Shown: positions 16,126 to 25,246 of the stretch, in pieces
How positions within the stretch are numbered: position 1 is the first letter of the stretch
Layout of the letters: the number at the start of each line of letters is the position of its first letter
Assembly: GCA_040217575.1 (NCBI GenBank)
Contig: JAVJPW010000006.1
Location: 1,178,001-1,242,000 of the forward strand
Reading direction: 5' to 3'
DNA from: Pacificispira sp040217575
GTDB taxonomy: Bacteria > Pseudomonadota > Alphaproteobacteria > UBA8366 > Aestuariispiraceae
Length of the DNA stretch: 64,000 nt
Position numbers and translations under genes: made by a program
The notes under the pieces: generated by a model
What the model saw: the letters and a program-made list of their open reading frames with translations, nothing else
The model's database searches: none
Told to the model about the DNA's origin: nothing

Positions 16126-17559
16126 ATGGCCACCGTTGCCATCGTCGGACGCCCGAATGTGGGGAAGTCCACTCTGTTCAACCGGCTTGTCGGCAAACGC
16201 CTGGCGATTGTCGACGATACGCCGGGCGTAACCCGTGACCGGCGTCAGGGGGAGGGACGGATTGCGGACCTGCGGTTCTCGGTCCTGGATACGGCCGGCT
16301 ATGAAGACGTTCATGACGAAAGCCTGGAGGCGCGTATGCGCCGCCAGACGGAAGCCGCGATCCACGATGCGGATGTCGCCCTGTTCCTGATCGACGCCAG
16401 GGCCGGGGTGGCGCCGATGGACGAACGCTTTGCCGCGGTGCTTCGCAAGGGGCGGACCCCCATCGTTCTGGTCGCGAACAAATGCGAAGGCCGCGCCGGT
16501 CAGGACGGGTTGATGGAAGCGTTCTCTCTAGGGCTTGGGGAGGCAATCCCCCTGTCCGCCGAACATGGGGAGGGGCTGGGCGAACTCTATGATGTGTTGA
16601 AGGAACTTCTTCAACAGTCTGATACGCCCCAGGCGGATGACCTCCTTGCCCCCGCCTTGAATGTCGATACACCGGAAGATGGTGCGGCGGATGACGAAGA
16701 AGACGGCGTGGATGAACCGCCGCCCGCCGGGTCGCCGGAACGGCCGCTTCAGTTGGCGATAGTGGGCCGCCCGAACGTGGGCAAGTCGACCCTGATCAAC
16801 CGGCTGTTGGGTGAAGACCGCCTGCTGACCGGGCCGGAGGCGGGGATCACGCGCGATTCCATCGCAACGGACTGGGTCTGGAAGGACCGCCATGTAAAGC
16901 TGATCGATACGGCGGGTTTGCGACGCCGTGCCCGCGTTCAGGAAAAGGTGGAGCGCCTTTCGGCGGCCGACACCAGACGTGCCATCGATTTCGCCGAAGT
17001 CGTGGTCCTGCTGCTGGACGCGAACGACATGCTGGAAAAGCAGGACCTGACCATCGCCCGACAGGTGATCGACGAAGGCCGTGCACTGATTGTCGCCGCC
17101 AATAAATGGGATGCGGTCGGCAACCGTGAGGAGCAGCTTCAGAAACTTCGCGACCGGCTTCAGACATCGCTGACACAGCTTCGCGGCGTTCCGGTCGTGA
17201 CCCTTTCCGCGATCCGCGGGCGTAACCTCGACCGGCTGATGGAAGAAGCGTTCCGCATTCATGGGCTTTGGAACCGGCGCATTTCGACATCGCGTCTCAA
17301 TACCTGGCTGGAAGGTATGGTGTCCGCCCATCCGCCGCCCATGTCGAAGGGGCGCCGGATCAAGCTGCGATACATGACCCAGGCAAAAATCCGCCCGCCG
17401 ACCTTTGCCGTGTTTGCATCCCAGGCGGAAAACCTGCCCGAAGCATACGTGCGGTACCTGACCAACGGCCTTCGTGCTGATTTCGGTCTCGAAGGCGTGC
17501 CGTTGCGGTTGAACCTGCGTCAGGGTAAGAACCCCTATCAGCCCAAGCAGCGGCGATAG
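16126..17559 (+). CDS. der: Ribosome-biogenesis GTPase Der (EngA)
   Basis: Essential tandem GTPase acting in assembly of the 50S ribosomal subunit. Seen: 477 residues with two G domains. GRPNVGKST is at 8-16, DTAG follows in the first domain, and NKCE is its G4; the second domain has GRPNVGKST near 211, DTAGLRRR and NKWD. A C-terminal KH-like domain ends in the basic GKNPYQPKQRR tail. The acidic linker between the domains (about 180-200) is longer than in E. coli, as usual in alphaproteobacteria. ATG 16126 follows 41 bases after bamB. Confidence 0.97.
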   Translation: MATVAIVGRPNVGKSTLFNRLVGKRLAIVDDTPGVTRDRRQGEGRIADLRFSVLDTAGYEDVHDESLEARMRRQTEAAIHDADVALFLIDARAGVAPMDERFAAVLRKGRTPIVLVANKCEGRAGQDGLMEAFSLGLGEAIPLSAEHGEGLGELYDVLKELLQQSDTPQADDLLAPALNVDTPEDGAADDEEDGVDEPPPAGSPERPLQLAIVGRPNVGKSTLINRLLGEDRLLTGPEAGITRDSIATDWVWKDRHVKLIDTAGLRRRARVQEKVERLSAADTRRAIDFAEVVVLLLDANDMLEKQDLTIARQVIDEGRALIVAANKWDAVGNREEQLQKLRDRLQTSLTQLRGVPVVTLSAIRGRNLDRLMEEAFRIHGLWNRRISTSRLNTWLEGMVSAHPPPMSKGRRIKLRYMTQAKIRPPTFAVFASQAENLPEAYVRYLTNGLRADFGLEGVPLRLNLRQGKNPYQPKQRR

Positions 17560-17579
17560 CAGAAGGATCCAGACGAGTT

Positions 17580-18002
17580 ATGAAATTCATGAACTCGAAA
17601 TGGGCGGTGGTGGGCCTTGCTCTCTTCATGGCGGCTGCCGTCACGTCATGCGATACGGTAACCGGCGCGCGCCTGTTCACCCCGACGACGACTGAATTCG
17701 ACGGCGCATGGATCGGGGAAATGTCGCTTGGCCTGCGGGAAGAAAGTTGCCGGCTTTCCCGCGGGGGCATTCGCATTCGCGTCGATGGCGGGCAGATCAC
17801 CGGTCAGGCGCGGTTCGACCGGGTGAACGGCGATGTCGTCGGTGTAATCGGCGCCGACGGGGTGATCAGCTTTGCGACCTTCACCGGGGAATGGACGCGC
17901 GACGATGTGTCGATCGAAGGTGTTTTCGGGGAAAACGAAGCGACCGGTACCTGGGGCAATGACGTGTGCCACGGCGAATGGGTGTTGCGCCGGGCGCGCT
18001 GA
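17580..18002 (+). CDS. Small lipoprotein of unknown function
   Basis: 140 residues; family not recognised. Seen: signal sequence and lipobox AVTSC (C24), followed by a Gly- and Val-rich beta-strand domain with alternating hydrophobic residues (GAWIGEMSLGL, GQITGQARFDRVNGDVVGVIG, GTWGNDVCHGEWVL). Two cysteines near 56 and 130 may pair. The pattern resembles small beta-sandwich/calycin-like secreted proteins, but that is only an impression. It starts 20 bases after der, probably on the same transcript, and lies convergent to the SDR gene. Confidence 0.7.
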   Translation: MKFMNSKWAVVGLALFMAAAVTSCDTVTGARLFTPTTTEFDGAWIGEMSLGLREESCRLSRGGIRIRVDGGQITGQARFDRVNGDVVGVIGADGVISFATFTGEWTRDDVSIEGVFGENEATGTWGNDVCHGEWVLRRAR

Positions 18003-18014
18003 TGGCAGCGTGGC

Positions 18015-18716
18015 CTACGCGTTTCCTGCCGCGTCTGCCGACATCAGGACCGTTTCCACAAACCGGTCCGTAACCGACGCGTCTTCCGGGCTGACCTGCG
18101 TGTCGGGCGGTTCGCCCGGATAGGCTTCCTGACGCAGTTTTGTCGCCATGGGACCGGGGTCGATCCAATGCGCGCTTACCGACGCGTTCTGGATTTCCAG
18201 CGCATAGGCGTCGACCAGTGCCTTCAGCCCCGCCTTTGACGCGGCAAAGACGCTCCAGAATGCCTTCGGCGCGACCGCAGCCTCGCATCCGACAAATATC
18301 GCACATCCGTTTTCCGACTGCCGCAGCAGCGGGTCATAGGCGCGGATCAGCCGCTGGTTCGCGGTCAGGTTCAGTGCAATCGTGCGGTCGAACGTCTTTG
18401 CATCGACATGGTGCGCCGGCGAAAGGACCCCCAATTGGGCCGCCGCGCTGACTAGAATATCCAGACGTCCGAACCGGTCGTGAATGGCGGATGCCATCAT
18501 GTCGATCTTGTCGAATTCCGTAAGGTCAATGGGGGCAATGGTGGCATGACCGCCACCGGCGCGAATGTCGTCATCCACTTCTTCCAGGGCGCCGACAGTG
18601 CGCGCGCTTAGAATGACATGGGCGCCTTCGGCGGCAAAACGTTTGGCTACGGCTGCGCCCAGCCCGCGGCTTGCGCCGGTCACAAGCGCGATCCGATCCT
18701 TCAATTTTTGGGTCAT
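18015..18716 (-). CDS. Short-chain dehydrogenase/reductase
   Basis: NAD(P)-dependent oxidoreductase of the classical SDR family; substrate unknown. Seen: 233 residues, Rossmann motif TGASRGLG (about 14-21), a weak NAG-equivalent (VSAAAQLG), a Ser at the catalytic-site strand, and ASKAGLKAL with Lys. The usual catalytic Tyr of YxxxK is replaced: the sequence reads FAASK, so Phe stands where Tyr is expected. That may weaken or abolish redox activity. The ORF begins 7 bases after the purF stop on the same strand and probably shares its transcript. Confidence 0.85.
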   Translation of the reverse strand: MTQKLKDRIALVTGASRGLGAAVAKRFAAEGAHVILSARTVGALEEVDDDIRAGGGHATIAPIDLTEFDKIDMMASAIHDRFGRLDILVSAAAQLGVLSPAHHVDAKTFDRTIALNLTANQRLIRAYDPLLRQSENGCAIFVGCEAAVAPKAFWSVFAASKAGLKALVDAYALEIQNASVSAHWIDPGPMATKLRQEAYPGEPPDTQVSPEDASVTDRFVETVLMSADAAGNA

Positions 18717-18723
18717 ACAGGGC

Positions 18724-20217
18724 CTAGCCGGTTTTCTGTTCGCGTAACAGGGAAAGCTGTGCCGGGTGATCGTCGCTTTGCACGACGTCCGTCAGGCGGA
18801 TGGGATAATCGCCGGAGAAACAGGCATCGCAAAATGCCGGGTTCTCGTTGTCCCGCGCCGGAAGCCCCATAGCCCGATACAGTCCGTCCATTGAAATGAA
18901 AGTCAGCGTGTCACAGCCGATTTCCTTGCGCATTTCCTCAATCGTCATGCGCGCTGCCATCAGTTCCTTGCGTTTCGGCGTGTCGACCCCGTAGTAGCAG
19001 CTGTTCTTTGTCGGCGGGCTGGAAATGCACATGTGAACTTCGGTGGCGCCGGCGGCCCGGATCATCTCCACAATTTTGCGCGACGTCGTCCCGCGCACGA
19101 TGGAATCGTCCACCAGGACGACGCGCTTGCCGCCGACCACGGCGCGGTTCGCATTGTGTTTCAGTTTTACGCCCAGATGCCGGATTTCGTCTGTCGGTTC
19201 GATGAAGGTTCGCCCGACATAGTGGTTCCGGATAATGCCATATTGGAACGGCGTCTGACTTTCCTCGGCATAGCCGATGGCGCTGGGAACGCCGCTGTCA
19301 GGGATGGGGACGACGACATCGGCCTGGACCGGGTGTTCGCGGGCGAGTTCGCGGCCGATGGCTTTTCGCGCCTCGTACACCGACTGCCCTTCGACAATAC
19401 TGTCAGGCCGCGAGAAATAGATATATTCAAAGACGCAGAACCGTTCCGGCATCTTGGGGAAGGGGAACTGGCTGTAAACCTTTCCGCCTTCCTCAATCAC
19501 GATCAGTTCGCCCGGCTGGATGTCCCGGACCTTCTCCGCGCCGATAATGTCGAACGCACAGGTTTCAGACGCCAGAATGTGAATGGGCGTGCCGCTGTTT
19601 GGGTCCGTCATCTGACCCAGGACCAGGGGGCGAACGCCCATCGGGTCGCGCACGCCGATCATCTTTTTCCGGCTGAGGCAGACCAGGGAATAAGCCCCTT
19701 CCACCCGGCGCAGCGCGGCAATCAGCCGTTCGGTCAGCGACCCCTGCGCATGGGCCAGAAGGTGGATCAGCGTTTCCGTGTCTGTCGTCGACTGGAAGAT
19801 CGACCCGCCCTGAACCAGTTCACGGCGCAGTTGAAGCGCGTTCGTCAGGTTGCCGTTATGGGCGACCGCCAGACCGCCGAATTCGAAATCCGCGAACAGC
19901 GGCTGGATGTTCCGGACCATCGGGTCGCCGGTGGTAGAATAGCGGTTGTGGCCGATGGCGGCATGCCCCGCCAGGCGTTCCACCGTGCCGCGGTCCTTGT
20001 CGAAAACATCGCCGACATGACCCAATTCGCGGTGCGCGTGAAATTCCCGGCCATCGAACGAGACGATGCCCGTCGCTTCCTGGCCGCGATGCTGAAGCGC
20101 GTGCAGTCCCAATGCCGTCAGCCGGGACGCATCGACCGTCCCGAAGATGCCGAAGACGGCGCACTCCTCTTTCAGTTTGTCGTCGTCGAAAGGGTTGCTG
20201 CCGCTGTCTATGGTCAT
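18724..20217 (-). CDS. purF: Amidophosphoribosyltransferase
   Basis: First committed enzyme of purine synthesis: PRPP plus glutamine gives phosphoribosylamine. Seen: 497 residues. A short propeptide precedes the N-terminal catalytic Cys in KEECAVFGIFG (about C19), followed by the glutaminase domain (GHNRYSTTG, HNGNLTNA). The phosphoribosyltransferase domain has the PRPP loop VVLVDDSIVRGTTS. The C-terminal region has an SSPPTKNSCYYGVDTP segment with a Cys that can bind an Fe-S cluster in Bacillus-type PurF. It follows cvpA (30 bases), the widespread cvpA-purF pair. Confidence 0.97.
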   Translation of the reverse strand: MTIDSGSNPFDDDKLKEECAVFGIFGTVDASRLTALGLHALQHRGQEATGIVSFDGREFHAHRELGHVGDVFDKDRGTVERLAGHAAIGHNRYSTTGDPMVRNIQPLFADFEFGGLAVAHNGNLTNALQLRRELVQGGSIFQSTTDTETLIHLLAHAQGSLTERLIAALRRVEGAYSLVCLSRKKMIGVRDPMGVRPLVLGQMTDPNSGTPIHILASETCAFDIIGAEKVRDIQPGELIVIEEGGKVYSQFPFPKMPERFCVFEYIYFSRPDSIVEGQSVYEARKAIGRELAREHPVQADVVVPIPDSGVPSAIGYAEESQTPFQYGIIRNHYVGRTFIEPTDEIRHLGVKLKHNANRAVVGGKRVVLVDDSIVRGTTSRKIVEMIRAAGATEVHMCISSPPTKNSCYYGVDTPKRKELMAARMTIEEMRKEIGCDTLTFISMDGLYRAMGLPARDNENPAFCDACFSGDYPIRLTDVVQSDDHPAQLSLLREQKTG

Positions 20218-20247
20218 TGCGGATCCATGTCCCTTCTGCCGGCCCGG

Positions 20248-20925
20248 CTATTGCGTGGCCGATTGCGTTTCCGAAGTATCTATCACTTGCTGCAGGCTGT
20301 CATTCTGTTCTTGGCTGTAGCCGCCATCCCGGGTGCCGGACGTATCCATCACATCGGGCTGCATGACACGCTGCAGATCCTCTACCGTGTCCACCGCCTG
20401 GCGCCCCTGTTCCAGCTTCTCCAGGATATAGCCGCCCAGATCGTCCGGCATGGCGCGCAGGATGCTGACCCCGCCGATACGGACCAGTTCATAGGACCGG
20501 CTGTCGCGCACCGTATCGGGGATGCTTTCTTCCTCGAACACGACAATCGCGCCCAACAGAACCGCACAGGCGGTTACATACCCGACACCGAGCCCCGCGA
20601 CAAACCCCAGCGCGCGATTGACCGACCCAAGCGGGCTTTCTTTGGCTGCGTTCGACAGCAGCGAGCTTACGATCATTAGAACAACAAGCGACCCCGCAAA
20701 CAGCCCGGCACCCGCTGCGATGTCGGCGAACAGCGCCTGTTCAATATGTTCGCGCGCGAATGCCTGGGCATGGGGATAGCCTACGACGGTGACAACCAAC
20801 GCACCGACCCAGGCGCCGATCCCGGTCACCAGACCGACAAACCCCCAGAAGGCCGCCAGAACACCGAACAGAATGATACCGCCCAGGACCACGAGATCCG
20901 TTGTGGAAAAGGGAAGATTTTCCAT
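20248..20925 (-). CDS. cvpA: CvpA family membrane protein
   Basis: Inner-membrane protein of the colicin V production family; in E. coli it supports envelope homeostasis and colicin V export. Seen: 225 residues, four hydrophobic helices in the first 125 residues (about 10-32, 34-50, 66-88, 106-126), GSVNRALGFVAGLGVGYV typical of the family, then a long polar C-terminal tail rich in Gln/Asp (about 165-225). It sits directly upstream of purF, as in many proteobacteria. Regulation with purines is an inference from that linkage only. Confidence 0.92.
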   Translation of the reverse strand: MENLPFSTTDLVVLGGIILFGVLAAFWGFVGLVTGIGAWVGALVVTVVGYPHAQAFAREHIEQALFADIAAGAGLFAGSLVVLMIVSSLLSNAAKESPLGSVNRALGFVAGLGVGYVTACAVLLGAIVVFEEESIPDTVRDSRSYELVRIGGVSILRAMPDDLGGYILEKLEQGRQAVDTVEDLQRVMQPDVMDTSGTRDGGYSQEQNDSLQQVIDTSETQSATQ

Positions 20926-20968
20926 TTCAGTCTCCGCCGGCCGGAACTGTCGGTCCGGTCACTGGGGG

Positions 20969-22393
20969 TTAACGCCTTGCATCCGCATCCAAAATTCTGA
21001 TTGGGCCGTCGCTGCTTTCTTCCAGATTTCGGATCAGGTGACCCAGGTCCCCAATCTCTGTCAGCAACGATACCCGTTCCTCTACGCGATTCTGGCCGCC
21101 ACGTCTTACTTTCGGCCCCAGTGCGCGTTCAAACCCAAGCTTTGCCGCTTCCTTCAGCCGGGCGTCCGTCCGACCGACGGCGCGGACTTCGCCGCTCAGG
21201 CCCACTTCTCCAAAAACGACAGTGCCACGGGGCACCGGAACGCCCGTCAGGGACGACACGATCGCGGCCGCCACAGCCAGATCAGCCGCCGGTTCCGAGA
21301 TGCGAAGGCCGCCCGCGACGTTCAGATATACGTCCCGGCCCGACAGGTCCAGCCCCCCGCGCGTTTCCAGTACGGCCAGCAGCATTGCAAGCCGGTTCCC
21401 GTCCCATCCGACGACCGCACGGCGCGGCGTGCCATAGGCGGACGGGGCGACCAGCGCCTGTATTTCGACCAGCATCGGGCGCGACCCTTCGATGCCGGCA
21501 AAGACGGCCGCACCCGCGACGCCGTCCTGACGGTCGGCCAGGAAAAGCGCCGACGGGTTCGCGACTTCCTGCAGGCCGATTTCGGTCATGTCGAAGACGC
21601 CGATTTCGTCCGTCGGACCGAAGCGGTTCTTTACCCCGCGCAGAATGCGGAACGGGTGGCCGCGTTCCCCTTCGAAATAAAGGACGGTATCGACCATGTG
21701 TTCCAGGACACGCGGTCCCGCGATGGCGCCTTCCTTCGTGACATGCCCGACCAGGAGAACGGCAATGCCGCGGCGTTTGGCAAGGCGGATCAGTTCCTGC
21801 GCGCTGGCGCGCACCTGACCCACCGTGCCGGGTGCGGAATCAAGCTGGTCCACATACATGGTCTGGATGGAATCAATGATCGCGACCTTGGGGCCATCCG
21901 GCCGGTCGAGGGAGGCGAGGATATCGCGGACATTGGTGGCGGCGGCCAGTTCGACCGACGCGTCTTCGACCTGAAGGCGTCGCGCGCGCATCCGGATCTG
22001 GTCGATTGCCTCCTCGCCCGAGATATAGGCGACCGGCGCCTGCGCGCTCAGGCTTGCTGCCGCCTGCAGCAGCAGGGTCGATTTTCCGATGCCGGGGTCG
22101 CCGCCGATCAGGGTCGCCGATCCGTCAACCAGCCCACCGCCCAGGACCCGATCCAGTTCCCCGACGCCGGATGTAAGGCGCGCCTTCTGCTCGCTTTCCC
22201 CTTTCAGGGACACGAAATCGATCTTCTTGCCCGACTGTCCTCCGGACGCACGTTTACCGCCGCCGATGGGCGCAGCCTCCACCGCTTCCTCGACGATGGA
22301 ATTCCATTCCTCGCATGCGTCACACTTCCCGGCCCAGCGCGGGTGAACCGCACCGCAGGACTGACAGACGAACCGTTTCGCCGCTTTCGCCAT
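20969..22393 (-). CDS. radA: DNA repair protein RadA
   Basis: RecA-like branch-migration helicase used in recombinational repair. Seen: 474 residues. The N-terminal C4 zinc finger CQSCGAVHPRWAGKCDAC is at about 10-27, Walker A GGDPGIGKSTLLLQ is near 93-106, the RadA-specific KNRFGPTDE motif is present, and the C-terminal Lon-like domain has GGLRISEPAADLAVA and GEVGLSGEVR. The gene begins 7 bases after the mlaF stop on the same strand and so probably belongs to the alr-mlaEF-radA transcript. Nothing is missing compared with E. coli RadA. Confidence 0.97.
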   Translation of the reverse strand: MAKAAKRFVCQSCGAVHPRWAGKCDACEEWNSIVEEAVEAAPIGGGKRASGGQSGKKIDFVSLKGESEQKARLTSGVGELDRVLGGGLVDGSATLIGGDPGIGKSTLLLQAAASLSAQAPVAYISGEEAIDQIRMRARRLQVEDASVELAAATNVRDILASLDRPDGPKVAIIDSIQTMYVDQLDSAPGTVGQVRASAQELIRLAKRRGIAVLLVGHVTKEGAIAGPRVLEHMVDTVLYFEGERGHPFRILRGVKNRFGPTDEIGVFDMTEIGLQEVANPSALFLADRQDGVAGAAVFAGIEGSRPMLVEIQALVAPSAYGTPRRAVVGWDGNRLAMLLAVLETRGGLDLSGRDVYLNVAGGLRISEPAADLAVAAAIVSSLTGVPVPRGTVVFGEVGLSGEVRAVGRTDARLKEAAKLGFERALGPKVRRGGQNRVEERVSLLTEIGDLGHLIRNLEESSDGPIRILDADARR

Positions 22394-22400
22394 CGTCTTT

Positions 22401-23195
22401 CTAAAGCTTCCTCAGCTCCATTTTTATCGGACCTTCGGCGGCGCCACGGATGAACTGATCGACATATTCGTTACCGGAATCGTCAATTTGGCTAACCGGG
22501 CCGTTCCAGATGATCCTGCCCTGATACAGCATCGCCATACGGTCGGCGATGCGCCGGGCGCTGGGCATGTCATGGGTGATGGAAATGGCGGTTGCGCCGA
22601 CCTCCTTCACGCACTTGACGATCAGATTGTCGATCACATGTCCCATGATCGGGTCCAGTCCGGTCGTCGGTTCGTCGAAGAAGATGATGTCGGGATCGCC
22701 GGCGATTGCGCGGGCCAGACCGACCCGTTTCCTCATGCCGCCTGAAAGTTCGGCCGGCGACAATGCGCCTACATCCGCACCCAGACCGACCTGGGCCAGT
22801 TTCTCGATCGCAATTTCCCGGGCGGGCCCGCGTTTCATGCCCTTGCCCTGAATCAGGCCGAAGGCAACATTTTCCCAGACAGGCAGACTGTCGAACAGAG
22901 CTGCATTCTGAAACAGCATGCCGATCCTGGAATTGATCTCTTCACGTTCCGAGGCAGAGATATGGACGGTCGGATTGCCGTCGATTTCAATTTCTCCCTC
23001 ATCGGGTGTCAGTAAGCCCAGGATACACTTCAGTCCAACCGATTTCCCCGTTCCGGAACCGCCGATGATGACAACCGATTCCTGGGGCATGACATCCAGG
23101 TCCATTCCCTGAAGCACGCGCTTGTCGCCGAACCGTTTGTGCACATTGCGCATCCGGATTTTGGGTACGGTCGATGTCGGCAGGGTTTCCGTCAT
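22401..23195 (-). CDS. mlaF: Mla-type phospholipid ABC transporter, ATP-binding protein
   Basis: ATPase energising retrograde/anterograde phospholipid traffic between inner and outer membrane (Mla pathway). Seen: Walker A GGSGTGKSVGLK, signature LSGGMRKRVGLARAI, Walker B IIFFDEPTTGLDP and the H-loop SITHDM, with MlaF-type sequence after the Q-loop. ATG 23195 is chosen because it overlaps the mlaE stop as ATGA and starts the conserved domain at the right distance. An upstream in-frame extension to 23324 lies inside mlaE and is rejected. About 264 residues. Confidence 0.93.
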   Translation of the reverse strand: MTETLPTSTVPKIRMRNVHKRFGDKRVLQGMDLDVMPQESVVIIGGSGTGKSVGLKCILGLLTPDEGEIEIDGNPTVHISASEREEINSRIGMLFQNAALFDSLPVWENVAFGLIQGKGMKRGPAREIAIEKLAQVGLGADVGALSPAELSGGMRKRVGLARAIAGDPDIIFFDEPTTGLDPIMGHVIDNLIVKCVKEVGATAISITHDMPSARRIADRMAMLYQGRIIWNGPVSQIDDSGNEYVDQFIRGAAEGPIKMELRKL

Positions 23196-23965
23196 TGGGC
23201 GAAAAACATCTCCGTAATCAGGTAGTTCGCAATCAGAATCAGGATCGATGCGCTGACCACCGCGTTTGTCGTCGCGGCGCCAACGCCCTGTGCGCCGCCG
23301 CGGCTGTGGAACCCGTGATAGCAACCCATCAGCGCCACCAGGAACCCGAAGACCGCGGCTTTCACCAGACCAGAAAACACATCCTGAAACTCCAGGAAGT
23401 TCCAGGTGTTGATCAGATAGGCCTGTTCATTGAATCCCAGCTTGTAGACGCTGACGATAAAGCCGCCGAAAACACCCATGATATCCCCTATGAAGACCAG
23501 GAAGGGCAGCATGCTGACCCCCGCGATCAGGCGGGGTGCGATCAGATACTTCATCGGGTTTGTCGACAGGGTTTCCAGCGCGTCCACCTGTTCGGTCACC
23601 CGCATCGTTCCCAGTTCGGCGGCCATGGCGGCGCCGATTCGCCCGGCAATCATCAGGCCCGCCAGCACGGGCGACAGTTCACGCGTGATGGACAGAACCA
23701 CCACGGACGGAATCGCGCCTTCCGCCGAAAAGCGGGCAAACCCGGTATAGCTTTGCAGCGCCAGGACCATGCCCGCAAACAGCGTCGTCAACCCGACAAC
23801 GGGTAGGGAATAATAGCCGATGTCGACCATTTGCCGGACGATCAGCCGTGGATAGATCGGCGGTCGCACGCAATGTCCGACACCATTCAGCGCGAAAAGC
23901 GTAAGCCGCCCGGTCGCCGCAAGGAACCGAAGAAAGGCGGCGCCCAGTGCGCGCACCGGGTTCAC
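23192..23965 (-). CDS. mlaE: Mla-type phospholipid ABC transporter, permease
   Basis: Inner-membrane permease of the MlaE family, partner of the MlaF ATPase encoded next. Seen: 257 residues, start GTG 23965 overlapping the alr stop (GTGA). The family motif region SITRELSPVLAGLMIAGRIGAAMAAELGTMRVTEQ is intact, with about five membrane helices around it. The MlaD (MCE) substrate protein and MlaB/MlaC are not encoded here, so they must lie elsewhere if the pathway is complete. Confidence 0.93.
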   Translation of the reverse strand: MNPVRALGAAFLRFLAATGRLTLFALNGVGHCVRPPIYPRLIVRQMVDIGYYSLPVVGLTTLFAGMVLALQSYTGFARFSAEGAIPSVVVLSITRELSPVLAGLMIAGRIGAAMAAELGTMRVTEQVDALETLSTNPMKYLIAPRLIAGVSMLPFLVFIGDIMGVFGGFIVSVYKLGFNEQAYLINTWNFLEFQDVFSGLVKAAVFGFLVALMGCYHGFHSRGGAQGVGAATTNAVVSASILILIANYLITEMFFAQ

Positions 23966-25077
23966 GATGCGCCCCCGACATAATGGCGGGCGTAACGCGC
24001 TCCCAGCGATGTCAGTATCTCGTACCCGATGGTTCCCGCCCCATCGGCCAGCGCGTCCACATCATGGTTCGCGCCGATCAGGCTGACGGTATCGCCGGGC
24101 CCGACCTGCGGCAATGAGGAGACATCGATTGTAATAAGATCCATGGAGACCCGCCCGACAACCGGCACTTCGACCTCTCCCACCCAGGCTTTTGCGGAGT
24201 TGCTGAGGGCGCGCAGAAATCCGTCCGCATATCCGACCGCCAGGGTCGCAATCCGGGTGGGCCCCGCCACGCGATGCGATGCACCGTATCCGACGCTCTC
24301 AGGAGCGTCAATCTGACGGACCTGCAGGATTCGCGCATCCAGGCGGACGACCGGGCGCATCGGGTTTTCGATTTCCCGGTTCGGGCGTACGCCATAAAGA
24401 CAGACACCGGGTCTGATCCAGTCGAAATGCCATTCCGGCCCTAGGAATGTCGCGCTGGATGCCGCCAGCATCCCGCCTTCCGCCGGTCTGGGAAGGCGGG
24501 TGAGTATATCCCCGAACCTGTCGCGCTGGTCTGCATTCATCGGGTGGGAGGGTTCGTCCGCACAGGCCATGTGCGACATGATGAAACGCAGATCGATGCC
24601 GGAAAGGCGGCCCGGGTCATCCGCCAATTGTGCTAACTCACGGCGGTCCAGACCGGTACGGCTCATACCCGTGTCGACATGCAGAACGGCAGGAAGCGGG
24701 GATCCTTTCGAACCGCAGATGTCGCGCCAGCGGTCGATCTGGCCCAGGTCATTGAGGCAGGGGACAAGACCATGCGCGATGTAAACGTCCGGTTCCGTCG
24801 GCAACAGCCCGTTCATCACGAAAATGCGTGTGTCCGGTTTCTCTGACAGAACCTCGCGCAGGGCGATCCCTTCGTCCAGATGGGCGACGAAGAACGTGTC
24901 GCAACCGGCGTTGGACAGCGCACGCCCGACCGGTGCCAGGCCCAACCCGTAACCGTTTGCCTTCACCACCGCAGCGGCGCGACCATGGACCGTTCGACCC
25001 TTCAGGATGCGCCAGTTTTCCACGATCGCATCCAGATTGATCGTGAGTGTGGTCGGACTGTGGGGGAAGCTGTTCAT
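23962..25077 (-). CDS. alr: Alanine racemase
   Basis: PLP enzyme converting L- to D-alanine for peptidoglycan. Seen: 371 residues, the PLP lysine in AAVVKANGYGLG (about K41), the HVDTGMSRTGL segment, the catalytic Tyr in VGYADGFLRAL and the C-terminal RVSMDLITIDV block. ATG 25077 gives MNSFPHSPTTLTINLDAI, the usual distance to the PLP lysine. A much longer open frame to 25521 runs into the divergent SDR gene and lacks family resemblance. It overlaps mlaE by 4 bases and heads the alr-mlaE-mlaF-radA-cvpA-purF group. Confidence 0.95.
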   Translation of the reverse strand: MNSFPHSPTTLTINLDAIVENWRILKGRTVHGRAAAVVKANGYGLGLAPVGRALSNAGCDTFFVAHLDEGIALREVLSEKPDTRIFVMNGLLPTEPDVYIAHGLVPCLNDLGQIDRWRDICGSKGSPLPAVLHVDTGMSRTGLDRRELAQLADDPGRLSGIDLRFIMSHMACADEPSHPMNADQRDRFGDILTRLPRPAEGGMLAASSATFLGPEWHFDWIRPGVCLYGVRPNREIENPMRPVVRLDARILQVRQIDAPESVGYGASHRVAGPTRIATLAVGYADGFLRALSNSAKAWVGEVEVPVVGRVSMDLITIDVSSLPQVGPGDTVSLIGANHDVDALADGAGTIGYEILTSLGARYARHYVGGAS

Positions 25078-25246
25078 AGCCGCTAGTTTCGTTCGATTCC
25101 GGATCGATTTGAAAACGCTAAATGCGCGCATTTCATGGCCGGGTTGGGGCGTTTTCGCAAGGCACATGGCCGGGGGGGCTGGAACAGCCTTCGTCCGGGC
25201 GCTAACGTTCGCCCTGAATGAAGACATTAAGGAGCAGCGGGTTTCG

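Noticed and set aside
19033..20679. Plus-strand frame of 548 codons opposite purF and cvpA
   Set aside because: Antisense to PurF, whose catalytic motifs are intact; composition is that of a shadow frame.
20789..22453. Plus-strand frame of 554 codons opposite radA
   Set aside because: Antisense shadow of RadA; rich in Arg/Gln/Asp typical of reverse-frame reading of GC-rich genes.
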